Source of the DNA: Melampsora larici-populina 98AG31
Taxonomy: Eukaryota > Basidiomycota > Pucciniomycetes > Pucciniales > Melampsoraceae
Length of the DNA: 64,000 nucleotides
Assembly (NCBI RefSeq): GCF_000204055.1
Contig: NW_006768829.1
Coordinates: forward strand, 49,663-113,662
Direction: 5' to 3'
A program made the translations under genes and the position numbers. The notes under the pieces were generated by a model, which saw only the letters and a list, made by a program, of their open reading frames with translations, searched no databases and was not told the DNA's origin. This document shows, in pieces, positions 22,380 to 33,978 of the stretch (position 1 is the stretch's first letter; each line of letters begins with the position of its first letter).

Positions 22380-24160
22380 ATGAAAGCATCAATGAGCAAC
22401 ATGATTCTTGCTTCAACCTGTGTCATACTGCAATGGTGTTACTTTGGTGCTTCCATCCCTGCCATACATGAATATACCTTGGTAGAGGAAGAAGATTTGC
22501 ATAACATAGGTAAGCATTTACCTGTTCAAAACTTAGATTCATTCCCTCAATTGAACAAGTCTGGTTCATTTGCTGGGTCATTCTTCATCATACACAAAGA
22601 TCATTGCAATGTTTGGCATAAACCGCTTGATCCAACTGATCCAACAACAATAGACCATTTACAATCATATTTAGAGAGGACAGCAGAGGAACAGAAGAAA
22701 TCTGAACCCTTCTTCACTTATACCCCTGATGGTATGTGACAGTTCCAAACAAGAACCACACACAACAGCTAGAAACTTCTAACAAGACTTGTACACAAAC
22801 TTAGCTGGAGTAGACTCTGTCAAGCTAATGAACAACATGTTACAATCAGATAAGGAAAACTGGCCAGAGCATATCCAAAATATATTCAAGGCTGATCCAA
22901 CAGACAGAATCAAAAACTTTTGGGCATTCATTGCAATCATGTCAGAATTCATGTCAACACCAGTTCTTCAGAAAACTTTTTTTGAAATTGGAAAAGAGGA
23001 AGAAAGACTTCTACAAAGGGGAAATTTGATTGATTATGATATACACAAACTCATCCCAGTGGTATTAGACATATATGCAACAGAAATTAAAGAGCATGTG
23101 AAGTTGCTTGAAACAGGAGAGTATGTCAAGCTAATCTTACAATCTACTTGGTAGTCTTCTTTTAATGAAATTTTACTCATAATTATCCTCACAGCAAGCC
23201 CAGAAAAGTGATAGATATCTTCACAAGAGATGAGCAAACAAAGGTTGGAGAACATGGAATCCAACTGGAAAAACAGTGGGCCCCAACTGAAGAGGTAGAG
23301 CTGTACAGAAACTGGGCTTCAAGTGAGTTGTCATGCTTCTCATTCTTAATAATGATGATGCTGACACATATTACTGCAAGACATGATGTTATACCTGGAA
23401 GTGGAGGGTTCTGTCAAGGGAATTCTTGAGACTCAAGCACTTCAGGTCAGACTTGTGAAGAAAATCAGATTAAACTCCTTGGGTATCATACCTTATGAGA
23501 TAAGCCAATGCCTGGAGCCTTTATTGAGTACACGTGTCCAAGATCTCACAGATGAATTATTAGACTCAATCAAGCTTTTAGATGAAAAGTGGGTGTAGAA
23601 TTCAATCTCCTCAATGCTTTGAACCTTGAAGGCTAATTGGAACTTGTTGGTTTGTGTTTCAAGATCATGGTTACAATTTTGGTCTTGCCAAGTAAGATAT
23701 GATGTTGGTATTCGAGATCGCTGGTGTGATAAGCCAGATGAGGATACAAGAAAATCTATATTGTTCTGGGTAAAATGTGAGTGATATCCTTGTGTTTTGT
23801 TGGAAGTTGTCATACCTGAACTCCTCTTGTGATTTGGAAACACCTCAAACAGATATGCCATTCTATCTTCAAATGAAGGCTAGCGAAGATACATGGGACT
23901 GGTACTACCTCATGGAGGAGATAATTGTAAAAGACATCAAGGGGGACCACGCCTTGGAATCTGTCATGAACCAATTCTTGACCAACCCGCCGCCTCTAAA
24001 CACGCAAGACAATTTGATAGTCAAATTCCTGGAATTTGTTGTGGAAATGACTCAATCTCAAAGCCTCAGAAAAATTGCAAAGGGAGGGCTAGAGATTATG
24101 AGTATCAGTCCCACTCCTTGGTTTGTAAGGGCGTACAAAGATTATGGTGCTGAGTTATAG
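22380..24160 (+). CDS. Secreted orphan protein, 480 aa
   Basis: Exons 22380-22731, 22787-23120, 23195-23322, 23381-23588, 23664-23776 and 23853-24160, all with GT..AG borders and matching phases. Residues 1-24 (MKASMSNMILASTCVILQWC plus YFGAS) form a signal peptide. The mature protein is helical and acidic, with few cysteines (four, in HCN, QCLE, SCQV, RWCD), no transmembrane span and no domain I recognise. Typical stretches are VKLMNNMLQSDKENWPEHIQ, FWAFIAIMSEFMSTP, YLEVEGSVKGILETQALQV and MEEIIVKDIKGDHALESVM. Exon 5 was placed because it restores an open frame (SWLQFWSCQVRYDVGIRDRW) and uses a good GTGAGT donor. Base composition is richer in GC than the flanks, consistent with a real gene. 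It is probably a rust-lineage secreted protein; an infection role is only a guess. Confidence 0.72.
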
Positions 24161-25156
24161 TGAGATCTATGAGAATTAGACTGGATATGCTCACAAATTT
24201 CACCTTGCTTCTTGTTATCTATATGTTAACATTTGTAAGGGACAATCTGAGACCAAATCTCCACTGGAGACAAAAAAAGCAGGTTTGTATGAACAGAAGT
24301 AAGGCTATTTTTGAAAACCCACCCTATCGGACCTTTTGAGACAAGAACTCTCTCTTAAGCCTTGTCAATCATTTATTTGAGAGGTGGAAATTGGGTCTTA
24401 TTTGAGAACCCAGGAGGCACAACTTGGTTCAGAAGCCTAAGGGGACTCGGTGGAGCTGAGGGGTAAGTCCTGAGCGGTACAAAATCATTCACTGAGAAAA
24501 GACCTCTTGGCCAATGGAAAGCTTTAATAAAAACACTAGCCATAGAATTTAAAGGAAGGTTTGGCTAGTGAGACAAGTCAACCCGTATAATAACCAACAA
24601 TTTTCACCGAGAATTAGAAGAGGTATGACATTTTACCAATTAGGAATCCTGACCAAAACTCGTCAGTGTTTTTCCTTTTGAAAAATCCACTAATAACTAA
24701 CAATTTCAATCTATAAGTCATATACTAATCATCTAGGATTATTACCTGCTGGTTGTATTATTTGTGCTATCTTTCAAATCAGTCACTCCAGAGATGAGAA
24801 AAGGGACCTTTACAAAACAATCAACGGGTGATATCGTATTATGATTGATCCTGTCTTACTCTTTCACCTCTTTAGCTCTTTATTGTAGTTCTCATCATCT
24901 ACTTCACGCCTCTTTTGAATTAAATACATTTTGGATTGTCACAAAGACCTCCAAAATTATTAAACAGTTTGTCAAAGAGGCAGACAAAATCTCGATTTCC
25001 TAAACAACCTCTTTGCAACCAAACTTCCAATTTCTTTCTCAAATCAGTCTGAGTCTTATTTATATATATACAATCAGTTCTCTTCTACTACATATCAAAC
25101 TTGATGTACTACTACGTTAATTCTAAGAAATCAAAATCGCAATCAAAACCTTTTCT
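24161..25156. other. Convergent intergenic region, no gene seen
   Basis: About 1 kb between two convergent genes. No coding, RNA or TIR structure is supported. A TATATATA run lies near 25061. The 24300-24560 stretch has the look of old repeat but no boundaries could be set. Confidence 0.35.
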
Positions 25157-26947
25157 TCATTGAACCACATAACCAAGTTCTCTAAGCCCATCACAAGATT
25201 CGATTCTCTCTTGATCTAATTTCTTAATCGCTTCCCAATCAGCTCTATCATAAGACAATCAATCCAAATCAGTTTTGATATACCCCAATGAATCTTTTTC
25301 AAAAAAAGAAAAACTAACCCGATCCCTAAGAATCCCATCAAATTTCGTTTTTTAGTTTCTTTAATTTCTTTGAAATATTGACATTCGTTTTGTAATTTTC
25401 GAATCCAATGAAGTTCAATTGATTTTTCAAATTGTTGAAATCCATTCGGTAATTTTAAATCTTTTCTTTCTTCTTTGGTTTTTAAAACCAATGAATTCGA
25501 TTCAACTGGTAAAAATTTGAATAATGAGCTTTCAATCTTGGATTTCAATCGAGTTTCTTCTTCTTTTGGTTTGGTATTACTATTGGTTCCTTGGGGAATC
25601 GGTTTATAACCTAATTTTGGATTCGATTTTAAATATTCTTCGTAAAATGGATGAGTACTAAATTCAGTTGGATTAACAAAATCTACGTTAATGAAGATAA
25701 GCAGAAAGAAAAGTTAAATGCATCAGTGATCGAATTCTTAAATTGGGTTTTAATCTTTTTCTTTTAGTTAATCGAAATGAATCTTACATCTAATACCAGC
25801 TGAATGTGTGACCCTTTGAGTAGGATAAAGTGTACTAGGAGTCCAAGAGAAAGTAGGATCAGGTTTAGAAGGTGTACTAAATAATGCAGGAAAAGATTGA
25901 AAGATTGAAATCAAAAAGAAAAAGATAATAGGTAAGAAACTAATCCAAGTAGTAGGAGTTCGAACTTCTTGATGATTTGATGTTCTTCTTTGATTTTGAT
26001 TTAAAGTTTCCCAAGTGTTTTGACCTGAACGTCTAACCCTAGGCATACCTCCTCCAAATTGAAAGACAGTCGGACCTCCACCAAATTGAACTCCAGGTCC
26101 ATCAAACATTCCTCCACCCATGCCTCCACCAAAGAACATACGAAAGATTTGTTCGGCATCCATACCTTCATCTGCGGTTGAGAAATGTGATGGATGTCGA
26201 TGGAATGGACTTGGATTTGATGAGGTACTCGCGAATCTTGAATCTGGATCTGCCCCATGTCGGTCAAAAGCTGATCGTTTGTTTGGATCTGAGAGGACTT
26301 GAAATGCCCTGGACACCACTGTTTTCAGACAAAAAAGGTCAATTTCTGAACGTACCCAATACATATTAGACAATCCGATCAAGATCACAAGACTTACTTT
26401 TGAAAGCTTCATCCGCACCCGGTGCACTATTCTTATCAGGATGCAGTGCAAGCGCAAGCTATTTTCAAAAGATGAATGTTTCATCAAAATCAATTATCTC
26501 AATATAATGGGTTTCTCTGGGTAAATCACTTACTTTTCTATAAGCCGTCTTTACTTGTCCATCTTCACAATCTCGTTTAAGTTCAAGAATTTCATAATAA
26601 TCCGTTGGTTTACATTTTCTAATTTTCTTAACGATTTCTAATTGAGCAGGTTTATAAGAAAGTGGTTCATTTGGTATACTATTACTAGGTTTAGGTGCAC
26701 TATTATTTGAATTAGTTGTTGTTGTTGTTGTTTGTTTTCGATTTCTTAAAGTTTCTTTTGAAGTTGAAGTTGAATCGGTTGTAGTTGATTTACCTTTTTC
26801 TAATGATTTAACTAATTCTGATGCTTCTACACTCCAAAATAATGAACAAGATTTCCTTGCTAATTTTAATGATTTGATTGGATCTGATCTTTCATATGAT
26901 TGTGCTAATTTGAATGAACGTTGTGCTTCTTCTCGATTACTATCCAT
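25157..26947 (-). CDS. ER membrane J-domain protein (DNAJB12/14 type, Hlj1-like)
   Basis: Exons (5' to 3') 26947-26534, 26458-26398, 26318-25788, 25682-25319 and 25244-25157 give 485 aa. The N-terminus is a helical region rich in Arg/Glu (MDSNREEAQRSFKLAQSYER) as in DNAJB12/14. The J domain covers about residues 115-182 with the HPD tripeptide at 144-146 split just after an intron. A Gly/Phe-rich segment follows (FGGGMGGGMF, 220-250). A single transmembrane helix (about 283-305, SFLPIIFFFLISIFQSFPAL) then leads to the conserved C-terminal region (YFVNPTEFSTHPFYEEYLKS) of the DUF1977 type. The protein would be tail-side lumenal with the J domain in the cytosol, stimulating Hsp70 in ER-associated degradation. 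The domain order and length fit the family well. Confidence 0.9.
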
Positions 26948-28742
26948 TCAATTTGTCTTCTTTGAGATATCTTTCTTTGATTGTTAAATTTTGATGTTAG
27001 CTTCAATGGTGGTCTCGTCTTTGTCTTTGAGTGTTGGTGTTGGTGTTGGTGTTGGTGTTGAAGTGTGATTTGATGGTTTTGATTGGATTCTACAAATCGG
27101 GGTCATTGAAGCTGTGACACATCTCGATCAGGTACAAGCATATTTCACATCCTCATCTCTATACATACGCTTAACCGTCATGAAACTCAACTCAAACCTC
27201 AACAGCATCCATTGGGTTTATTGGCTAGCTCTCACTTCCTCCAATCATACCTAGGATCACTATCGGTTCCACCACTCTGCATCAATCTCGATCATCGCTG
27301 TGGAATCTACGAAGCCGTGATATGTCAAGTCTAGCTCAAATCCGGCTTCATTTCCAAAGTGCAGACTCATCGACCAATTATATGATATCATTTGCTTCAT
27401 CGAATTTAAAGGACTAGGAGGGAAGCTACATTATGAGATATTAAAGGTCATCAATCGAACACGTTACGAACACATCGTCCTCTTCGCTTCGAATTTATCG
27501 GCTGACCAGAAAACGAGCACTGGATCGAGCGCGGTTAGCCAGAGGATATGAGCTTTTATCCTGATGAGCTCGGGTCAGAACTCAACTTGACATTTCTCAA
27601 GACGGACGATTATCGATCAGTTTCGATTCCTAGGGATCATGATGGACCCGATAACCTTAGTCGCCCGTCTACCGTCCAAACAAGGCCAACATTAAAGGGG
27701 TGATAAACAGAGGTGGATAACAATGAACTTCAAAAGAAGCTGTGGAAAAAGGAGAAAGTTGTGATGGAAAAGGTTTTTGGTTGTACATCTAGTATGTTAC
27801 TGAATGTAAGTTAGATATGGTCAATTTCATCTACTCATGTTCCGCACACTTTACTTATACTTGCAATTCAAAACCTTCCAAACAAGGATTTACAGCTTCA
27901 AGATCAATGAAAAGCTCAGCAACCAGGGATTACACGAATAGGATAGGCAAAGATATCACAAAGAGAGGGGAAGAGATGGGGTTTTGAGAGGCATTCATGT
28001 AGACAAGTCTCTTGCACATCTTGTTCTTACCCATCTTCACTACCATGTAAAGTGTTTGTTATCATGTTTATTTCATTTTCACAAAGAAACAATTGTTATA
28101 GAAACTATTTGATAACCTCTTTGAATTTCGCATATTGTATCTTACAGAGTTTCAGCCTTGTAGCCTGTTGATGGGATAATCGATTTTCTACCTCGTCACC
28201 TTTGAAATACATCCCCATTGGGCCACTTTTATCGTTCCATGAGATACAACAATTGCGTATTAACTGACAAGTCAAAGATTAATATTTATCACATTCAATC
28301 AAGGTAAAAAATCCAAGGTCACGATCTTGTATGAGGACTGATATCACTAATACCGAATCAGATTCACTAAACAGGTAGAATTAGCTGCACACGAATGCTG
28401 GTATCAAAATCTGACATGAAGCACTTAAAATTTTCAGAGGCCAAGTCACAGAAAATTATCAAGGAGATCGTCGCCTGCACACGTAGAGGTTTGAAGCGAA
28501 ATGTTCGGAATCTTCTTAGGATTGAGTTCTTTGTGATTCAATTGTACTGTGATGATATCATGATCAGTATCTCAATAAAGTCTTTTTTGTGGGTGAGTTA
28601 CTTATGTCAATCCAAACTGACTGCTGAATTATATCTTCCAAGTCAATGCGAAGCTGGATATCACGCCGGAGGATACGAAACAGCTCTCGATACAAGACAG
28701 AATATTGAGGGAAGGGAGAAAATGTGGCTGGGGGCAATAACG
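26948..28742. other. Intergenic region with microsatellite
   Basis: Sequence 27030-27060 is a (GTTGGT)n microsatellite on the plus strand just upstream of the J-protein gene. The rest, including a plus-strand ORF at 28395-28826, shows no domain or convincing splice structure. A CTGATGAG string at 27561 was checked as a ribozyme core and rejected. Confidence 0.35.
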
Positions 28743-29106
28743 AAGATTTCAAAGATACAAATTGATGGGTATGGTAACTGTCTAACTTCTTCTCATACAA
28801 ATGGTGTCAAAGGATTCTCGAGATGACTGTTCTGAATATTGTATTTTGTGGTCCAAAGTGTCCCCCGTTGTAGGTTCATGACGGACAATACGATTCTCTA
28901 CGATGTCTACGAAACCGGTCTCATTACAATAAATTGACAAAATATGGTTTGATAACTAAGATTTCAAAGATACAAATTAATGGGTATTGTAAATGTCTTA
29001 CTATTTCGCATACAAACTCAAGATAACTGTTCTAAATATTGTGTTGTGGTATATAGGGTCTTTCCGCTGTAGCCTTATGACGGACAACTCAATTCTCTAC
29101 GTTGTC
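28743..29106. repeat. Imperfect tandem duplication, about 215-bp period
   Basis: Two diverged copies start at 28743 and 28958, both with AAGATTTCAAAGATACAAATT. Both also carry CTCATACAAA / CGCATACAAA, GACTGTTCTGAATATTGT / AACTGTTCTAAATATTGT, and CATGACGGACAA ... TTCTCTACG. No gene is apparent. The origin is probably an old repeat unit duplicated in place. Confidence 0.6.
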
Positions 29107-29531
29107 CATGTTGGAAGGCACGCGTTTTGGGTCACTTATTTCCGTGGGAATCAAAATAGGATCTGGGACGTTTTTAATTGGACAATGAATTATAAGTCAA
29201 GGACCGGCATCTAACGCGTTCGATAAAATTAATGGCACTCTGAGGGAGGGTAGCAAAAGTGACATCTAATGATTACAAAGCAGGGATCACAGCTTTAAAT
29301 ATGAATTTCAATGAAAACCGAGTGAATTTGTTTTAAAATTAGAACTAGCTCAAAATCTGAATGAGAGTGGGTGAATCGTTACAAAAACACTTCAGAAATC
29401 GAGGCACTGCAAACAAGTGGAGACGTAGAGCGAATCATCAGTATAATGTGGAAGAGTTGAATGAATTGGAAGAAGTGAAGAATTGAGATTAGAAAGAGAT
29501 AACATACCTTGATAAACTCAAATCAAGTTTA

Positions 29532-30362
29532 TTAGACTTCGCGATGTAGAAAAGGACGAGGAGGACCCGGAAGACCGCAGTTTGAGGGACCTTCGCCTAA
29601 GATCAATTGGCAAATCAAAAATCAGTTAAAAGAATGGTTCATAAAATCGCCACAGAAAAGAAGACTAGGAAAGATGACATACCTAGATCAATGGCAACGA
29701 ATTCGGATGGAAGAGTGTTTTGAGGAGTGCTGTTCGATGGACCTTCACCTAAAATCAATCATCAAATCAGAAATTACTTAGAAGAATGGTTTATACAATT
29801 GCCACAAAAAAGAAGAATAGGAGAGATAACATACCTAGATCAATGACAACAAACTCGGATGGAAGAGTGTCTTGAGGATGGCTGTTTGAGGGACCTTCAC
29901 CTAAAATCAGTCGTCAAATCGAAAGTTAGTTACAAGAATGGTTTATAAAATCGCCACAAAGAAGAAGACCTGGAGAGATAACATACCTAGATCAATGACA
30001 ACAAATTCGGATGGAAGAGTGTTTTGAGGAGTTTGAGTTTGAGGAGTGGGTGATACGACATCAACTGGTTTTGGAGTAGGAGTGACTGGACCGAGTTCGA
30101 TTTCGTCTTTGGTGTCGGAGGAAGAATTCTTAGAAGGGATTTCGAGAAGAGTATAAAGTGTATGTGAATGAAGAAAAGCACAAAGAAGAATGATGTACAA
30201 CTTTTTAACAATCAATTTTAAAAGAAACTCTTGGGGAACTTTGTGTGAAGAAGAGATCTTCCAACTACTCCAGATCAAGATGAAGATATTAAAGAAACTC
30301 AAAGGAAGATAAATCAAGAGGGTTTTTTTAAAACGGTGACCGAAGACATTATTCAGATTCAT
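29532..30362 (-). CDS. Membrane protein with tandemly duplicated 22-codon exons
   Basis: Exons 30362-29987, 29900-29835, 29748-29683 and 29596-29532 give 190 aa. Exons 2 and 3 are both exactly 66 nt and encode near-identical 22-residue repeats (GEGPSNSHPQDTLPSEFVVI, then DL). The end of exon 1 holds a partial first repeat and exon 4 starts a fourth that diverges and stops. The introns between them are also near-identical copies, so the exon-intron module (about 152 bp) was duplicated as a unit. The N-terminus (residues 1-70) has two hydrophobic segments (LLIYLPLSFFNIFILIWS and KLYIILLCAFLHSHTLYTLL), suggesting a membrane or signal-anchored protein with a Pro/Ser/Thr-rich tail. No family is recognised. 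Translation is assumed from ATG 30362, preceded by a C/T-rich leader; the frame is open farther upstream. Confidence 0.62.
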
Positions 30363-32373
30363 GATGACTTGATAAAGAGGTTGAAGAGAAGGATGAAAGT
30401 TTGAAGAAAGTGTTGTGAAGGTCTTTTTTGGTTTTGGGATGGTCGATTTGAGTAGTGGTAAAAAGTGGGAAGGGTGAAGGAAGCCTTTTGCAAAAAGTAA
30501 GCTTTTTATACTTGAGAAATACAACTGTGAAGCTGATCGACACTTGACATACCTGTAACATGCATCATCAGCTTTTTTGATTAATGTGATAATGCTCAAA
30601 GTGTATTGTGAGTATGCATTATTTGTGATCGGTAGTATTTGCCTGTGTGATGGCATTACACCACCGGTGTAGTACGCGCTAATAAACATGTTTTTGTGCT
30701 TTGTTCAAAGACCGCAACTTCAAGCATCAATCAAGCAAACCAACGTTAATTACCCTTCTCGATTTTTCCACCACAAAACAGCTGTCTTCGGTTGAATTTC
30801 TTGCACCGTTTTAGAGGTCAGAATGGATGATCCTTTCTATGCTGTTGAAGCAGTTTTAACAAAATTAAGCTGATGACAGGATTGTTTGAACACTTTGATA
30901 ATCCTGTGGTCGATGTTTCCGGTGAAACAACGTGTGAGGTTCCGCACTCAAAGCCTTCAATCCTCATCAGTTAGACATACTAATATAAAGTTAATTCCAT
31001 CACAGACTCATTCTTGACATCGCTTCAGACTTTATCTGAATGTAAGAAGTATTTCCTATTGATCCCTTGAATCGTGAGCCAAGCTTTAACTCCCGTTTTG
31101 TTCTCACACTTCAAGGATCAATATGCAATCTATTCAATAGGATGATATCAAAGAAAATGGTTGATACCTTCTCATCAATTTATTCTCAGGTCTTAAGTCT
31201 CAAGTTTGCGGTCGTCCAAGTGAGGACACCAGTTTTATCGTCTTTTAAGCCGACTAAAGCACTAACCTAACCATTCCTGATCCTCCAATCTCTTTCACTC
31301 ATTCTGCATTGAAGAAGCTGATGATAGAAAGTATGTAATTACTATATAGAGGACATTTGATCGCATAATATTCCTATTACTAACTAAAAAGGAATCACAA
31401 GCAAATTCACTAGGTACCCTGACTTACTAAATCAGAAATTTGATCAAATCTTTTGACCACTTTTCCAAAACTTGTTCAATATTTTTATATTCTGACAATA
31501 TGAATTTTAAACAACTTCAACTGGATCCAAATGATCGATCTATGCAACTGGGATAGCTTTTTGAATTTATGCGCAATGTCGTCCTCAGTCAGGTAAAAAA
31601 AGAGTATTTTGATTTATTCATGTGGTCCAAGGTGAGGATTGATGGTTGATCCATCTTTGTCACTTCTCCTATGAGTTGATGTGTGCATGTGCGTGCATTT
31701 TCATATGTGAATCACATCAGAGTGGCTTGCTAAAGACTTGGTGCACTTTGGTTTATTTTCCCTTGATTGTGATCATCCTGGTGATACTAATACTATCCAT
31801 GTCATAGAACCGAGATGAGTAGAGTTTTCTTCCTCAAGATGTGATACCTTGTCTCCCTCATCTCACTCTTGAGTTTCACTCTTTCTAATTTTTCTCTCTT
31901 TGGAAAGACAGACTCGGTCTTCATCCAAACAATCATGTATCCCATCATCATGGTGGGTTTTACAAATTGTATCCTCCTCCCCTCGAGCTAACATTAGGTT
32001 CATCTGGTTATCACTGCCTTTGCATTTCATTCTTTGTCTTTAACATGTGCTTTTGAAATCCATCTCTTGGCCTTTTTGTTCTACAATTCTAAAGTAAAAA
32101 TCATATGCATGAATCATTGAGCCAGATCATTCCACCTGGAACAATTTTTTGAATACCATGTTGAATTCATGTTTTATCACGTACACTAGCAACCATCCCA
32201 CTATTCTAATTTGTTCTTTTGTTCTTTTTGTTCCTTCCCGTCTGAGCCTTGTATCCACTCTTCCGATTGTGGTGAATGATACTCACAACTACCACTGTTT
32301 GCTTAACCTATGTCTAGAAAGATTCTGCACTATATAAAGAGCTCATGTTTGCGTGCTTCAACTGTTTTTCTTC
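30363..32373. other. Repeat-rich intergenic region, no gene seen
   Basis: About 2 kb without a supported gene. The plus-strand ORFs at 31067-31270 and 32149-32337 lack domains. Sequence from about 31850 is T/C-rich and leads into the tandem repeats at 32374. Confidence 0.35.
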
Positions 32374-32751
32374 ACTCAAACATATTTCTCTTTTGTTTGT
32401 GCCACCTTACAACAGGTGCTCCTTTCTTTCTTCACTTATTAGTGAACTCTAGCCATAGCGCTCTCCTATCACTAATACGTGATTCTTTACCAGGTCTGCT
32501 TAGTGTTCAATGCTCTTTGTCATACTGTAGTTTTTGTGCTCATGGGAATTTGACTCAAACATATTTCTCTTTTGTTTGTGCCACCTTACAACAGGTGCTC
32601 CTTTCTTTCTTCACTTATTAGTGAACTCTAGCCATAGCGCTCTCCTATCACTAATACGTGATTCTTTACCAGGTGCTCCTTTCTTTCTTCACTTATTAGT
32701 GAACTCTAGCCATAGCGCTCTCCTATCACTAATACGTGATTCTTTACCAGA
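32374..32751. repeat. Tandem repeat, 78-bp unit in three copies
   Basis: The 78-bp unit starting TGCTCCTTTCTTTCTTCACT occurs at 32417-32494, 32596-32673 and 32674-32751, practically identical. The first two copies also share 43 bp upstream (CAAACATATTTCTCTTTTGT block), giving a 179-bp period between copies 1 and 2, while copies 2 and 3 are directly adjacent. Near identity means recent slippage or unequal exchange. Apparent ORFs across it (32310-32833) simply read through the repeat. Confidence 0.85.
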
Positions 32752-32892
32752 CACCTGCCGTTTCTTATTTTATCATACCAGTATTGTTGGTCATGAATTG
32801 TTCCAAGGTGTCTATGGGCACATCCAAATTTGAGATGTCCAATCACAAGGGGGATCTTCTTCAAGTATGCCTGTCAACACAACCCAACAAAT

Positions 32893-33978
32893 TTATTTGG
32901 CATCAGCAGGCTTCAGTGCTGTCTTGGACCTTGGCGCAAGGATACAGAAGACAAACTTGGCCGGGAGTGAGGTTTTAACTGGTTTTCTGAGCCATTGTAT
33001 GGAGTGGATTGTCTGTTCTGCTAATGTTTGTTTGATTTTCTCAATCTTCAAGTAATATTCCATTGGCACTAAATCTATAACTCGTGGGGAAACAGCAGCG
33101 GATGTAATCAGATTGAGGTCAGCTAGAATTGTCCAAGTGCTTCTGTTGTCTAGCGGCCATTCCGCTCCAGATTGCATTGCCATGAAAAGTTTAATGCTTC
33201 CAAATTATAGGCTTGCTGCTCCGTGAACTTTGATATTTTGTCCTGAAATCTTGATGTCAAGTTGAGTTAAGGTGTTGTTGACACAGTTTACAATTTCCAA
33301 TGACTTGATTCCATCAAACACCTTTTTGCCTTCAACTTTGATGACACAGATCACAACATGGCTGGGGCAAAAGACATTGATGATCATGTTAGTTGATGGT
33401 GGTTTTGGGGTCTGGCTTGATGTGACTTTCAGTCCTTTCATTGATACCATAGTTCCAGCTGCAGGTTTTGCCAGTAAGATGTTTTGATTTGGGGAGTTAG
33501 GTTGAGCCAAGTTTGTGGTTTGTGATTCAACTAACACTTTCATCTGAGGTTGAATTTTATCTACTTGTTTGACAGCTTCATTCTAAACCTTAAGTGGAGC
33601 TTCCATTGCATGTAGTTTGAGTTCTGTTTCTGTCATCCAGAGACTCACAGCCAATACATTTTCTACTAATTAATTTGCTGATTTGATCATGTCTGCATTT
33701 TTGAGTCCATCATTTGAAAGCTGCTCCAGTATCTGAGATAACAACTTGATTTCGATCCTTTGATCAGTTGAGAGTGCTTGAGGTGCTTCCAGGTCCAAGA
33801 TCTGATTGTTTGGCATTGCAGGTTTACACATGTATGAGATGTCTGGGTGGCTTGAGTTTGGGTTGAAATGTCTCTTACTGGTGGTAGAGAAGGGATCAGG
33901 TGGCATACAGGTTTTCTGTGAGCAATGGGATAAGATATACATATGTTGATGATGGGATATGGTGATGAGGTTGAACAA
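32893..33978 (-). pseudogene. Decayed ORF, probably transposon-derived
   Basis: Three minus-strand open stretches (33978-33670, 33543-33205, 33183-32893) lie in the same frame, separated only by in-frame stops. Read together they form about 360 codons with protein-like composition, for example QRIEIKLLSQILEQLSNDGL, VKVEGKK-like and MEYYLKIEKIKQTLAEQTIH. This pattern fits a single ancestral coding sequence silenced by point stops. I do not recognise the family; a gag-like or other repeat protein is my best guess given the repeat-rich setting. There is no evidence for expression. Confidence 0.45.

Noticed and set aside
27561..27568. CTGATGAG, the hammerhead ribozyme core string
   Set aside because: No GAAA core at the right spacing and no flanking stems; chance occurrence.
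32310..32833. Plus-strand ORFs with repeated LTTGAPFFLHLLVNSSHSA blocks
   Set aside because: The repeats are the 78-bp DNA tandem units (78 is a multiple of 3); no other sign of coding.
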